Positions 18,458 to 30,104 of a stretch of 64,000 nucleotides of DNA are shown here, piece by piece (position 1 is the first letter of the stretch; every line of letters begins with the position of its first letter). The translations under genes were made by a program, and so were the position numbers. This DNA is from Hyphomicrobiales bacterium. Its GTDB lineage: Bacteria > Pseudomonadota > Alphaproteobacteria > Rhizobiales > Rhizobiaceae. Where the stretch lies: the NCBI GenBank assembly GCA_900466875.1, contig UBNQ01000025.1, positions 1-64,000 of the forward strand. Direction: 5' to 3'. The notes below the pieces were generated by a model. It made no database searches, was not told the origin of the DNA, and worked only from the letters and a program-made list of their open reading frames with translations.

Positions 18458-19328
18458 CGGTTTCCCAGCCGAGCATGGCACGCTTGCGGGTCAGGCCCCA
18501 ATGATAGCCCGTGAGAGCGCCATTCTTCGCAACCGCGCGATGGCAGGGGACAACGAAGGAAATCGGGTTGGCGCCGACGGCCGCGCCGACTGCCCGACTT
18601 GCAGTAGGCTGGCCGATGTCATTGGCGACATCGGAATAGGTGACCGCCTTGCCGTAAGGGATCTTCAACAGGCTCTGCCAGACGCGCATCTGAAAGTCTG
18701 TGCCGATCAGCACGACGCGCAGCGGACGGTCGCAGAGCCATTTCGAACGGTCGAAGACGCGGCCGACATAAGGCTCGGTTGCGGCCCTGTCTTCCACATA
18801 GGTCGCGTTCGGCCAGCGGCGGGTCATATCGTCCAGCGCTTCCTGTTCGCCGCCCTGATCGGCGAAGGCCAGGCCGGACAGGCCGCGATCGGTGGCCATG
18901 ACCAGCGCAATGCCGAAGGGGGAGGGATGAAAGCCGTAGCGGATCGTCAGGCCGCCGCCCTTCGCCTTCCATTCGCCGGGCGACATCGCCTCGTGGGTGA
19001 CGAAGAGATCGTGCAGGCGGCCGGGGCCGGACAGGCCAAGCTCATAGGAGGTTTCCAGAAGCGGCAGGCCTTCGGTGCCGAGCAGGCGTTTGGCGTGATC
19101 GATCGTCACGGCCTGCAGAAAAGCTTTCGGCGACAGGCCGGCCCAACGGGTGAACAGCTTCTGCAATTGCGTCGGCGACTGGCCGATCTCGGCGGCGATG
19201 GTCTCGAGCGAAGGCTGGTCGCGGTAATCGAGGGTGATCATCTCGATGACCCGGCGCACGGTCTCGTAATCCGAGCCTTCCGGCGTCACATCGACCGCGG
19301 GCGTCGAAAATTGAGCGAGAGCATTCAT
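18447..19328 (-). CDS. AraC-type helix-turn-helix / O6-methylguanine-DNA methyltransferase fusion
   Basis: DNA alkylation repair protein of the Ada/Ogt class, 293 aa. Residues 22-122 form an AraC-type helix-turn-helix (LETIAAEIGQSPTQLQKLF); residues 130-205 are the Ogt N-terminal fold; residues 208-292 are the methyltransferase with FQMRVWQSLLKIPYGKAVTYSDVA and the active-site PCHR, acceptor Cys262. The N-terminal Ada zinc domain that accepts phosphotriester methyl groups is absent. The start at 19328 has AGGAGA 6-7 nt upstream and is preferred over upstream in-frame starts. Separate promoter from the DUF2244 gene upstream is likely, given the 68-base gap. Confidence 0.9.
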   Translation of the reverse strand: MNALAQFSTPAVDVTPEGSDYETVRRVIEMITLDYRDQPSLETIAAEIGQSPTQLQKLFTRWAGLSPKAFLQAVTIDHAKRLLGTEGLPLLETSYELGLSGPGRLHDLFVTHEAMSPGEWKAKGGGLTIRYGFHPSPFGIALVMATDRGLSGLAFADQGGEQEALDDMTRRWPNATYVEDRAATEPYVGRVFDRSKWLCDRPLRVVLIGTDFQMRVWQSLLKIPYGKAVTYSDVANDIGQPTASRAVGAAVGANPISFVVPCHRAVAKNGALTGYHWGLTRKRAMLGWETVGA

Positions 19329-19396
19329 GGTCTGTCTCCTTTCGCTCATATGTGCCCTTTCAGCGTCATCGATGCCACCCGTTTCTTGCGCTCCGG

Positions 19397-19894
19397 TCAC
19401 AGGCGGCGGGTTACGCTTGCCAGTGCGCTGCGAAAGGCTTTTGCAAAGCTCTCGCGATCATCCGGATTGAGAAAGGAGCCGACATCTGTCGCTCGGCCTT
19501 CGCCGCTCACATGCATGGAGGTGATGCCGAATTCCTCATGCCGGTTGATGCGAAACCGCGCCCAGAACGGGTTGAAGCGGTGTTCGATCATTCTGCCGGT
19601 GGGAGAGAACTTGCGGATCAGGATATTGGTAGGCGATACGCTGACTTCCTCGCGCTGTCGGCCGGAGCGGTAGCTCATCTTCAGGGCAAGATAGAGAAGC
19701 AAAAAGTCCGCGCCAAGAAACAGGCCGATCGGCCAGGCGCCGGTCACCGTGAAGAAGATGCCATAGAAGGCACAGACGGCACCTGACAGCAGGAGTACCA
19801 GCCTGAATCCTGTCCGACCGAGAGAGCGGTAGGGCGTCAGTTCTGCGGCAAAAACCGGGCGGTCCTCTTTTATCTGCGCGTTGATTTCCGTCAT
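19397..19894 (-). CDS. DUF2244 family membrane protein
   Basis: 165-aa inner-membrane protein. Pattern typical of DUF2244: an N-terminal AELTPYRSLGRTGF, two adjacent membrane helices at about 31-47 and 53-70, then a cytoplasmic beta-rich domain with ILIRKFSPTGRMIEHRFNPFWARF. Function unknown; family members often sit next to nth or cytochrome genes in alphaproteobacteria. It is divergent from endonuclease III with only 21 bases between start codons. Confidence 0.85.
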   Translation of the reverse strand: MTEINAQIKEDRPVFAAELTPYRSLGRTGFRLVLLLSGAVCAFYGIFFTVTGAWPIGLFLGADFLLLYLALKMSYRSGRQREEVSVSPTNILIRKFSPTGRMIEHRFNPFWARFRINRHEEFGITSMHVSGEGRATDVGSFLNPDDRESFAKAFRSALASVTRRL

Positions 19895-19915
19895 GGGGCG
19901 TGACTATACAGGCTG

Positions 19916-20719
19916 ATGGCCATTTCCAGATCTCGATCCAGCACCGCTTCCTTGCAAAAGTCAAATCCGACGCCTGCCAAGGCGGCTGCAAAAACGGCTG
20001 CCGGCAAGACAAAGCACTTCAAATCCGCCTATTCGAGCGAGGAAATGGTGGAGATCTTCCGGCGCTTCTCGATCCAGCGACCGGAGCCGAAGGGCGAGCT
20101 GGAACATGTAAATCCATTCACGCTTGTCGTTGCCGTGGCGCTATCCGCCCAGGCGACCGATGCCGGTGTCAACAAGGCGACGCGGGCATTGTTCAAAATT
20201 GCCGATACGCCCGAAAAGATGCTGGCGCTCGGAGAAGAGGGCGTGATTGCCCATATCAAGACGATCGGGCTTTATCGCAACAAGGCGAAGAACGTGATTG
20301 CGCTCTGTCGCATGCTGATCGACGAATTCGGCTCTGAAGTGCCGAAGACGCGGGAGGAGCTGGTGCGGCTGCCGGGTGTCGGGCGCAAGACCGCCAATGT
20401 CGTCATGTCCATGGCTTTCGGCGTCCCGACGCTTGCCGTCGATACGCATGTTTTCCGCATCGGAAACCGCTGCCTGATGGCGCCGGGCAGGACACCCGAC
20501 GAGGTGGAGGAGCAGTTCCTCAAGGTCATTCCGGACGAGTATCTCTTCCATGCGCATCACTGGCTGATCCTGCATGGCCGCTACACCTGCAAGGCGCGCA
20601 AGCCGGAATGCGAGCATTGCGTCATCGCCGATCTCTGTCGATCGCCGGAAAAAACGTTCGACATACCCGCGCCGCTGGTGGAGTTGCCGCCTCAGATCAT
20701 CGGTGGGGCTGCACTGTGA
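19916..20719 (+). CDS. nth: endonuclease III (DNA glycosylase/AP lyase)
   Basis: Removes oxidised pyrimidines and nicks abasic sites. 267 aa with a 35-residue basic N-terminal extension beyond the usual E. coli length. The helix-hairpin-helix LPGVGRKTANVV contains catalytic Lys158; catalytic Asp176 is in AVDTHVFRI; the [4Fe-4S] ligands are Cys225, Cys232, Cys235 and Cys241 (C-X6-C-X2-C-X5-C). All key residues are intact. Its last 23 bases overlap the TetR gene that runs towards it. Confidence 0.95.
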   Translation: MAISRSRSSTASLQKSNPTPAKAAAKTAAGKTKHFKSAYSSEEMVEIFRRFSIQRPEPKGELEHVNPFTLVVAVALSAQATDAGVNKATRALFKIADTPEKMLALGEEGVIAHIKTIGLYRNKAKNVIALCRMLIDEFGSEVPKTREELVRLPGVGRKTANVVMSMAFGVPTLAVDTHVFRIGNRCLMAPGRTPDEVEEQFLKVIPDEYLFHAHHWLILHGRYTCKARKPECEHCVIADLCRSPEKTFDIPAPLVELPPQIIGGAAL

Positions 20720-21275
20720 GCCCGTCGATCAGGGCCGCGATCGCCGCTTCGTAATCTGCGCGCTTTCCTCCGCAATCGATCGCGATTGCAGCTTTCTCGA
20801 AGAGGGACGAGATCAAAACCGTCAGCGGTTCCAGAAGTTTGAGATTGCCGGACCCCGCAAGGAGGTCCGACAGACCGATTTTGAGGCCTTCTTCGGCGGG
20901 GTCTTCTCCCTTGCCGCTGTCGATCGCATGCTGGGCGGGAGCCTCTTTCAGCAACAGTCGCGTCCGACCCGGTGCCGCCATCGCGTCGAAATAGGCGGAA
21001 GCGCCCTGGATCAGGACATCGCGCGCCGACGATGCATCCGCCGAGCGGGCGTCGATATCGGCGGCGACATGGTTCGCTTCACGCTCGATAACAGCCCAAA
21101 ACAGTGCCTTCTTGTCTGCAAAATGGTGATAGAGCGCGCCGCGCGTCACTTCGGCGGCCGCGACGATGTCCGGCGTTGCCGTCTCCGCATAACCCTTTTC
21201 GACGAACAAGGCGCGTGCCGCATCCAGCAGCGCGGTGCGGGTGGCGTCGGTGCGCTCACGATTGCTGCGGGCCAT
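20697..21275 (-). CDS. TetR-family repressor
   Basis: 192 aa. The N-terminal helix-turn-helix is at about residues 10-56 (ATPDIVAAAEVTRGALYHHFADKKALFWAV), with a ligand domain containing EREANHVAADIDARS and a C-terminal TetR_C fold. It is divergent from the VOC gene, and two identical-spaced palindromes lie in the 90 bases between them; it most likely represses itself and the VOC gene. The ligand is unknown. Confidence 0.9.
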   Translation of the reverse strand: MARSNRERTDATRTALLDAARALFVEKGYAETATPDIVAAAEVTRGALYHHFADKKALFWAVIEREANHVAADIDARSADASSARDVLIQGASAYFDAMAAPGRTRLLLKEAPAQHAIDSGKGEDPAEEGLKIGLSDLLAGSGNLKLLEPLTVLISSLFEKAAIAIDCGGKRADYEAAIAALIDGLTVQPHR

Positions 21276-21294
21276 ATCACGTTACTCCATTTAC

Positions 21295-21340
21295 ATACAG
21301 GCAGAATGTATTTATAAGAAAACATACAGGCTGAATGTAT
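21295..21340. promoter_or_regulatory. two tandem TetR operators
   Basis: ATACAGGCAGAATGTAT (21295-21311) and ATACAGGCTGAATGTAT (21324-21340) differ at one base, are each palindromic (ATACA...TGTAT), and are spaced 29 bp centre to centre. They lie midway between the two divergent genes. Confidence 0.85.
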
Positions 21341-21365
21341 ATTGAATTTCACTTGAGGGAAAGAG

Positions 21366-21791
21366 ATGAAGGCAGTCAGCTACTATCCGGTCATCATGAC
21401 CACAGACGTTGCCGGGACGGCCGCGTTCTATATCCGGCATTTCGGCTTCGAGGCGCTGTTTTCCGCCGACTGGTATGTTCATCTGCAATCGAAGGAGAGC
21501 GAGCATGTGACGCTTGCCGTTCTCGATGGCAGCCACGAGACGATCCCGCAGGCGGGACGCGGCACGATATCGGGCCTGCTGTTGAACTTCGAGGTCGAGG
21601 ATGTCGATGCGGTTTACGATCGGCTGAAGGCGGCGGGCCTGCCGATCCTGCTGGATCTCCGCGATGAGGATTTCGGCCAGCGGCATTTCATAACCGCCGA
21701 CCCGAATGGCGTGCTGATCGATATCATCAAGCCGATCCCGCCAAGCGCGGAGTTTGCGGCCCAGTACGACGCTTCGGCGCTTCCGGGCTAA
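21366..21791 (+). CDS. VOC-superfamily protein (glyoxalase/bleomycin-resistance fold)
   Basis: 141 aa, single vicinal-oxygen-chelate domain: two beta-alpha-beta-beta-beta modules starting at [31 protein letters not shown] and [20 protein letters not shown], ending with the typical [16 protein letters not shown]. The metal ligands expected of glyoxalase are not all evident, so the function (metabolite isomerase, dioxygenase or drug binding) cannot be chosen. Controlled by the adjacent TetR. Its stop overlaps the CysZ-like gene by 4 bases in a convergent arrangement. Confidence 0.85.
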   Translation: MKAVSYYPVIMTTDVAGTAAFYIRHFGFEALFSADWYVHLQSKESEHVTLAVLDGSHETIPQAGRGTISGLLLNFEVEDVDAVYDRLKAAGLPILLDLRDEDFGQRHFITADPNGVLIDIIKPIPPSAEFAAQYDASALPG

Positions 21792-22501
21792 ATCTTGAAA
21801 CCCGGATCCCGTTTCGACAGCGACTTGTGCAGATGCACCATCAGCCCCGCGGCAAACAGCGGGGTCAGCAGATTGACGAAGGGGATGGCAAGGAAACCGG
21901 CGATCAGCATGCCGGCAAGCAGCACCGTCGAGGCATGTTTCGACCGGAAGGCGCGGGCCTCTGCCGGCGTGCGAAAACGCATTGCGGCAAATTCGAAGAA
22001 TTCGCGGCCAAGCAGATAACCGTTGACCATGAAGAAGGCGATGAGGTTGACGCCCGGAATGAACAGCAGAAGAAGCGCGATGACGTTGCAGACGATGACG
22101 ATACCCAGGAACTTCACCGAACCGGCGACAGCCTGGCCGAGTGGCAGTTCCTGCCCTGGGGGCTCGTTCGGATAATCGCGTTTTTCGACCACAGCCGCGA
22201 CATCGTCGAGAAACAGGCCGGCGACCAACGCGGTGATCGGAGCGATGAGAAGCGCCAGCGCGAGCGCAAGGCCTATGCTGGCGGCAATGGCAGCGACCAG
22301 CGTCACCCATCCGGTCCATTCCGGCATCGTGGGAAGAAATGCCGCGAGCCATGGCCAGATGTAGTATGAGAAGCTTTCCCTGAGCGCGAACCACAGGCCG
22401 ACAAGAATAAGCAGGGTGCTCCCCAGCATTTTCCAGAAAGCGGAGCGGGTCTCCGGTGCAAAAAGGTTGACGAGCGCAAGGCGAGCGGCGTCGAGGATCA
22501 T
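21788..22501 (-). CDS. EI24/CysZ-like integral membrane protein
   Basis: 237 aa, four or more membrane helices: about 20-42, 68-95 ([23 protein letters not shown]), 130-155 and 205-225. The pattern [23 protein letters not shown] and [18 protein letters not shown] is characteristic of the EI24/CysZ family. E. coli CysZ is a sulfate channel; alphaproteobacterial members are not tested, and there are no cys genes nearby. The start at 22501 ([14 protein letters not shown]) is chosen because homologous N-termini begin with this helix; the frame is open for 38 more codons upstream without a ribosome site. Confidence 0.8.
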   Translation of the reverse strand: MILDAARLALVNLFAPETRSAFWKMLGSTLLILVGLWFALRESFSYYIWPWLAAFLPTMPEWTGWVTLVAAIAASIGLALALALLIAPITALVAGLFLDDVAAVVEKRDYPNEPPGQELPLGQAVAGSVKFLGIVIVCNVIALLLLFIPGVNLIAFFMVNGYLLGREFFEFAAMRFRTPAEARAFRSKHASTVLLAGMLIAGFLAIPFVNLLTPLFAAGLMVHLHKSLSKRDPGFKI

Positions 22502-25014
<2,513 letters not shown>

Positions 25015-25053
25015 TGCCCGGTGGTTTCCAGGACAAGCAATGAACAACACAAG

Positions 25054-25079
25054 GCGGCGGGGAAATCCGCCGCTTTTCT
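25054..25079 (+). terminator. terminator of the chemoreceptor gene
   Basis: GCGGCGG and CCGCCGC form a 7-bp GC stem with a 6-nt loop, followed by TTTTCTT. Confidence 0.85.
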
Positions 25080-25147
25080 TCATAGGGCGTCAGGTCAATT
25101 CTGGACGTGAGCGTGCGGCGCCGGATCTGCTCGATCTCTTTGGTTCA

Positions 25148-25187
25148 CCGCAAAACCGGTTCTCATTTTTTCTGGCATTGCTTTAAG
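25148..25187. repeat. dispersed 3'-end repeat, copy 2
   Basis: AAAACCGGTTCTCATTTTTT then CTGGCATTGCTTTAAG: same block as at 18030-18069 with a few changes. The TTA of GCTTTAAG is the stop codon (TAA on the minus strand) of the FGGY kinase gene. Confidence 0.7.
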
Positions 25188-26763
25188 CAATGGCCCGCAA
25201 CTCCTCCCGATGACGGATCATGGTCAGGAACCGACGGTAATCCACGTCATAGGCGGCCTTGCGGGCGGGGTCGGGCAAACGGGCTTTTTCGCTGGCCTGC
25301 ATGGCGTCCGCTGCGGCAAACAGGGATGAATGCAGCCCGCCGGCCACCGCCGCCGTCATTGCGGTACCGAGCAGAACGGCGTCGCTCGTCTGCGGAACTT
25401 CGACCCTGCAGCCGGTGACATCTGCGTAAAGCTCGATCAGGAGCGGGTTGTTGACGTGTCCGCCCGTGACATGCAGCGCTTCGAACCGATAGCCGAAACC
25501 GGACATGGCATCGAGAATGTGTCGGATTCCAAGCGCGATCGAGACGCAGCAGCGCCAGTAGAAGCGGCAAAGGCCGTCAAAGGATGTGTCGAGCGTCATG
25601 CCACTGACGACGCCGCGGGCATGGGGATCGGCCAGCGGTGAACGGTTGCCGTGAAAATCCGGCAGGATGTGGAGGTTCGGCGCAAGATTGCCGCCGGCTT
25701 CGGCGCGCAGATGCGCGATCCTTTCGATGATTTTTCCGTGCAGTTCCGCTGTCGGTTCGCCACCGGCGGTGTGCATGCGCACGACATGATCGAGCAGGGC
25801 GCCGGCCGCGGACTGACCGCCTTCGACCAGCCAGTGCTGCGGTAGCACGGCTTCGTAATACGGTCCCCAGAGGCTGCGGCCCGACTTGGGATCTTTTGCA
25901 AAGGCGACGATGCAGCTCGATGTGCCGCCGATCAGCGCCACGCTTGTCTCCAGCATCGAGCGACTGGCGGGGCCAGCCAGCGCGCCGAAGGCACCGGCAT
26001 AGGCGTCGATCAGGCCGGGTGCGACTTTCACGCCGGTATCGAGGCCGAGATCGGTCGCTGCGTTTTCCGACAGGTTTCCAAGACTAGAGCCGACGGCGGC
26101 TGTGTCATTCGGCAAGCCTGCCTTTTCCAGAAGATCGCCGAGACCGGCAAGCTGCAGGTAGTCGGCCTTCCAGCCGGGCGTTTCGTGGGCGAGATAGTTC
26201 CACTTGGCTGTGACCGTACAGCGAGAGCGGGCAGGCGAACCTGTCGCTTTCCAAGTGAGGAAATCGGCGAGATCGAAGATGAAGCCGGAATTCTCCCAGC
26301 TCCCCGGCAGATTTTCCTTCAGCCATTTCAGTTTCGGCATTTCCATTTCAGGCGACAACGAACCGCCGGAAAAATCGAGAACACGATGGCCGGAAGCGGA
26401 AAGGTCGTCGGCCTCGCCGATGGCGCGGTGATCGTGCCAGACAATCGTGTCCTGGTTGTCGGCACCTGTCGTGGAGACAGAGAGAGGGTGGCCGTCGCGG
26501 TCGCGCATGACGAGCGAACAGGTGGCATCGAAGCCGATCGCGGCAATCTGTGATGCCTTGAGATCCGCTTCAGACATGGCCGATTTCACCGCATGGCAGG
26601 CAGCGGCCCAGATATCCTCGGAATCGTGTTCCGCATGGTTTTCCTTCGGCCTGAACATGCGGATGGGATGCTTGGCCCTGGCAAGCAGGATGCCCTTGCG
26701 ATCGAAAACGCCGGCGCGCGCACTGGTCGTGCCGATATCGACCGCAACGATGTGATCACGCAT
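25183..26763 (-). CDS. FGGY-family pentulose/polyol kinase
   Basis: Phosphorylates a ketopentose or related sugar in the cytoplasm, 526 aa. FGGY_N begins with VAVDIGTTSARAGVFDRKG (phosphate loop) and includes IAAIGFDATCSLVM and IVWHDHRAIGEAD; FGGY_C has the second nucleotide site ETSVALIGGTSSC and LHVTGGHVNNPLL. The GTTSARAG and FDATCSLV forms match the D-ribulokinase-like branch better than glycerol kinase or XylB (compare the XylB at 56007-57461). Last gene of the mannitol operon, 54 bases after the HAD gene. D-ribulose from ribitol or arabinitol oxidation is a plausible substrate. Confidence 0.88.
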   Translation of the reverse strand: MRDHIVAVDIGTTSARAGVFDRKGILLARAKHPIRMFRPKENHAEHDSEDIWAAACHAVKSAMSEADLKASQIAAIGFDATCSLVMRDRDGHPLSVSTTGADNQDTIVWHDHRAIGEADDLSASGHRVLDFSGGSLSPEMEMPKLKWLKENLPGSWENSGFIFDLADFLTWKATGSPARSRCTVTAKWNYLAHETPGWKADYLQLAGLGDLLEKAGLPNDTAAVGSSLGNLSENAATDLGLDTGVKVAPGLIDAYAGAFGALAGPASRSMLETSVALIGGTSSCIVAFAKDPKSGRSLWGPYYEAVLPQHWLVEGGQSAAGALLDHVVRMHTAGGEPTAELHGKIIERIAHLRAEAGGNLAPNLHILPDFHGNRSPLADPHARGVVSGMTLDTSFDGLCRFYWRCCVSIALGIRHILDAMSGFGYRFEALHVTGGHVNNPLLIELYADVTGCRVEVPQTSDAVLLGTAMTAAVAGGLHSSLFAAADAMQASEKARLPDPARKAAYDVDYRRFLTMIRHREELRAIA

Positions 26764-26817
26764 CCGGATCTGTTTCCTGTCCCTGTGCCGCTCGCAGTCG
26801 TGACTTCCTCAGGGCAG

Positions 26818-27549
26818 TCAGAGAGCCCTTCTGGAAGCCGCTGCCGAGCGACCCTCCATATGGTTTTGGACAAGTTGGAGCAAATCCGGCATCGCGTCAA
26901 ACACGACATCGGGCGAGAGCTCGTCAATCCGTTCACGATATCCGGGAGCGCAGGCATGCGACCCGCCGGTGAAGGCGAAGACCGTCATGCCGGCCCGCTT
27001 CGCGGCCTCGATGCCCGCCGGGCTGTCTTCAATGACGATGCAGTTTTCGGGGGCAATGCCCATCTGATCGGCGGCATGGAGGAAGAGGTCGGGAGCGGGC
27101 TTGCCGTTCTTGACCATGGAGGCGCTGAAGATATGCGGCTCCAGCTTGTCGAGGATGCCGGTGATGGCGAGCGACAGGCGGATACGTTCCGGCTGGCTGG
27201 AAGAGGCGACGCAGCGCGGCAGGTTGAGGAGAGCCAGGGCATCGAGCGTCTCGGCAATGCCTCGAATGGGCTCGAGTTCGGTCTTGAAGAGATCGTAGAG
27301 ATCGATGCGCAGCGTTTCGAGGAATTCAGGTCCGGTGTGGAAGCCGTATTCCTCGTCCATGACCTGCCGCATGGTGGCAAGGCTGCGGCCGAGGAAGCGC
27401 TGATAGGCTTCCTCCTCGGCCATGTCGACACCGTGGCGATTGAGGGCTTCGACCAGAACCCGGACCGAAAGCGGTTCGCTGTCGACGAGCACGCCGTCGC
27501 AGTCGAAAATCACCAGAGGTCCGCTGTTGAAGCTTGCCTTATCCGCCAC
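26818..27549 (-). CDS. HAD-superfamily phosphatase
   Basis: 243 aa. HAD motif I is VIFDCDGVLVDSEPL (nucleophile Asp and acid/base Asp), motif II CVASSSQPERI, motif III the Lys in KNGKPAPDLFL, and motif IV CIVIEDSPAGIEAA. The cap domain (DMAEEEAYQRFLGRSLATM) is of the beta-phosphoglucomutase/GPP type. It could dephosphorylate a sugar or polyol phosphate from the same operon. The start codon is 8 bases after the mannitol dehydrogenase stop, so the two are co-translated. Confidence 0.88.
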   Translation of the reverse strand: MADKASFNSGPLVIFDCDGVLVDSEPLSVRVLVEALNRHGVDMAEEEAYQRFLGRSLATMRQVMDEEYGFHTGPEFLETLRIDLYDLFKTELEPIRGIAETLDALALLNLPRCVASSSQPERIRLSLAITGILDKLEPHIFSASMVKNGKPAPDLFLHAADQMGIAPENCIVIEDSPAGIEAAKRAGMTVFAFTGGSHACAPGYRERIDELSPDVVFDAMPDLLQLVQNHMEGRSAAASRRAL

Positions 27550-27557
27550 GTTTCACC

Positions 27558-29042
27558 TCACTCCTGAACCAGCTTGTCGTCGAGATAGAGCTGCAGGGTC
27601 TTTGCAGTTCCTTGTGCCCATAGCGTCTTCAGGGCATGGGCGAAACGCTTGCGGAACAGTTCGTTGTTGGAAACCTCGCCGAATATTTCGTCGAAGACGA
27701 GGAAGGCATCCGGATCGTCCTTGGCCTTGATCGCCGCAGCCTGCAGCTTTTCGGCGCTTGCGTCGTTGAAGACGATCTTGCGGCCCGAGTCGGATGTGCC
27801 GGCGAAGTAGCGGCACCAGAGCGCCGAGACCAGCGACAGGCCGACGATATCCTTGCCCTGCGCCAGACGATCGCGGGTCGAGGGCAGGATGAATTTCGGC
27901 TGGCGGTTGGAGCCGTCCTGCGCAAGGCGTGGAATGGTGTCGCCGATCTTCGGGTTGAGGAAGCGGCGCTCGATCAGGTCGAAATACTCGTCGAGGCTGG
28001 TATTGGGCACTGGCGGCACGATCGGGATGATCTCTTCCTTCTCCAGCTTGGCAAGGAAGGCGCGGATCAGCGGGTGTTCCATCGATTCGTGGACGAAATG
28101 GATGTCGAGCAACTCGCCCGGATAGGCGATCGTTGCATGTCCGCCGTTGAGGATGCGCAGTTTCATCAGCTCATAGGGCGCGACGTCGGGGACGAACTGG
28201 ACGCCGACTTCTTCCAGCTCCGGGCGGCCGGCCGGGAAATTGTCTTCCATCACCCACTGCTTGAATTCTTCGCAGAAGACCGGCCAGTTGTCGTCGATGT
28301 TGAAGTCGTTCTTCAGGATGTCGACTTCGCGCTGGCCGGTTGCCGGCGTGATGCGGTCGACCATCGAGTTCGGGAAGGCAACATTGCCGTGGATCCATTC
28401 GGCGAAAGCCGGGTCGGACATTTTGGCAAGGCCAATGACGGTGTTTTCGGTGACGTGGCCGTTGCCCGGAATGTTGTCGCAGGACATGATGGTGAAGGGC
28501 TGTACGCCACGTTCGCGGCGAAGCTTCAGGCCAGCCAGGATGAGGCCGAAGACTGTCTTCGGAGTGGCCGGGTTCTGGCCGTCCTCGACCATGGCCGGAT
28601 GGGCCGGATTGAAGTGGCCGGCGGCGTCGATGAAATAGCCGCCTTCGGTGATCGTCATCGAAACGATGCGGATCGTCGGGTCGGCAAGCTTCTCGATCAG
28701 CGCGTCCTTCTGGTCGGGCGCGATGATGTCGATCATCGGCGCGGTGACGCGGGCGCCGGTCTTGTTGTTGTCCTGCTCGACGACGGTGGTCAGATAATCC
28801 TGGCTTTTAAGCTTTTCGCGCATGGCGGCGTCGGAGGGCAGAACGCCGGCGCCGATCAGCGCCCAGTCATGGCCCTTGCCGGTGTTGAATAGGTCGTCGA
28901 GATAGACGGCCTGATGGGCGCGGTGAAAATTGCCGACGCCGAAATGGATGATGCCCGGCGTCAGGCTCTTCGGATCGTAGTTGGGCACACCAGCGGTCGC
29001 AGCGGCATCCTTGAGGCTTGCCAACGAAAGCTTCACAGTCAT
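27558..29042 (-). CDS. mtlK: mannitol 2-dehydrogenase (polyol long-chain dehydrogenase)
   Basis: Oxidises D-mannitol (and often other polyols) to the ketose with NAD, cytoplasmic, 494 aa, the usual length. Rossmann part IIHFGVGNFHRAHQAVYLDDLF near the N-terminus; the catalytic Lys-Asn-His set is in ELMKLRILNGGHATIAYPGELL; the domain signature MVDRITPATG follows the first nucleotide region. Embedded between SmoK and the HAD phosphatase in the SmoEFGK operon, which fits uptake followed directly by oxidation. No separate sorbitol dehydrogenase gene (smoS) is present in this copy of the operon. Confidence 0.93.
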   Translation of the reverse strand: MTVKLSLASLKDAAATAGVPNYDPKSLTPGIIHFGVGNFHRAHQAVYLDDLFNTGKGHDWALIGAGVLPSDAAMREKLKSQDYLTTVVEQDNNKTGARVTAPMIDIIAPDQKDALIEKLADPTIRIVSMTITEGGYFIDAAGHFNPAHPAMVEDGQNPATPKTVFGLILAGLKLRRERGVQPFTIMSCDNIPGNGHVTENTVIGLAKMSDPAFAEWIHGNVAFPNSMVDRITPATGQREVDILKNDFNIDDNWPVFCEEFKQWVMEDNFPAGRPELEEVGVQFVPDVAPYELMKLRILNGGHATIAYPGELLDIHFVHESMEHPLIRAFLAKLEKEEIIPIVPPVPNTSLDEYFDLIERRFLNPKIGDTIPRLAQDGSNRQPKFILPSTRDRLAQGKDIVGLSLVSALWCRYFAGTSDSGRKIVFNDASAEKLQAAAIKAKDDPDAFLVFDEIFGEVSNNELFRKRFAHALKTLWAQGTAKTLQLYLDDKLVQE

Positions 29043-29087
29043 TTTCTCATACTCCGGTTGGCCTCATCGTCAGGCCGGTAGGATCAA

Positions 29088-30092
29088 TCAGGCCTTGATG
29101 GCAAGGCCCTTGTCGTCGAAACGGTGCAGTCTTGTTTCATCCGGCGTCAGATAGACGGTGTCGCCATGGTGAGCGCCGAATTCGCCGCTGGCGCGAGCGG
29201 TCATCTGGCCGATGCCTTCGACATCGAGATGCAGGAAGGTGTCGGCGCCGAGATGTTCGGCGACGGTGACGCGGCCCTTCCAGGTGCCGCTCTCCTTCGA
29301 CAGCGTCAGATGCTCGGGACGGATGCCGGCGGTGGTGGCGCCCTTGGCCTTGGCATAGTCGCCGGTCAAAAGGTTCATCCGCGGCGAGCCGATGAAGCCC
29401 GCCACGAACAGGTTGCGCGGCGTCAGATACAGTTCCATCGGGGAACCGACCTGTTCGATATTGCCGCGGTTGAGCACGACGATCTTGTCGGCCATGGTCA
29501 TGGCTTCGATCTGGTCGTGGGTGACGTAGATCATTGTCGTCTTGAGCTGGTTGTGGAGGTCGCTGATCTCAAGACGCATCGTGCCGCGAAGCGCTGCGTC
29601 AAGGTTCGACAGCGGTTCGTCGAAGAGGAAGGCCGACGGTTCACGGACGATGGCGCGGCCGATCGCGACACGCTGGCGCTGACCACCCGAGAGCTGCGAG
29701 GGGCGGCGCTCGAGATAGTCGGTGAGGTTCAGCACGTTTGCAGCGGCTTCGACCTTCTTGTCGATCGCAGCCTGTTCCATCTTCGCCATCTTGAGCGGGA
29801 AGGCGATGTTCTTGCGCACCGTCATATGCGGGTAGAGCGCGTAGGACTGGAACACCATGGCAAGGCCACGGGCGGCAGGGGCCGCATCGGTCACATCCTT
29901 GCCGTCGATGGTGATCGTGCCGCCGGTCAGGTCTTCAAGGCCGGCGATCAGGCGCAGAAGGGTGGACTTGCCGCTGCCCGAAGGGCCGACGAAGACGACG
30001 AATTCGCCATCCTTGATTTCCAGATCGACGGAAGGAATGACCTTGGCTTCGCCGAAATGCTTCTGGACGTTCTTGAGTGTAATGCTGCCCAT
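29088..30092 (-). CDS. smoK: polyol ABC transporter ATPase (SmoK/MalK-type)
   Basis: Energises the sorbitol/mannitol importer, 334 aa. Walker [11 protein letters not shown]-loop [12 protein letters not shown], signature [14 protein letters not shown], Walker [15 protein letters not shown], then a C-terminal OB-type (TOBE) domain with GIRPEHLTL. MalK-family size. It follows SmoG with 12 bases between. Confidence 0.93.
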   Translation of the reverse strand: MGSITLKNVQKHFGEAKVIPSVDLEIKDGEFVVFVGPSGSGKSTLLRLIAGLEDLTGGTITIDGKDVTDAAPAARGLAMVFQSYALYPHMTVRKNIAFPLKMAKMEQAAIDKKVEAAANVLNLTDYLERRPSQLSGGQRQRVAIGRAIVREPSAFLFDEPLSNLDAALRGTMRLEISDLHNQLKTTMIYVTHDQIEAMTMADKIVVLNRGNIEQVGSPMELYLTPRNLFVAGFIGSPRMNLLTGDYAKAKGATTAGIRPEHLTLSKESGTWKGRVTVAEHLGADTFLHLDVEGIGQMTARASGEFGAHHGDTVYLTPDETRLHRFDDKGLAIKA

Positions 30093-30104
30093 GAGACGAA
30101 TTCC

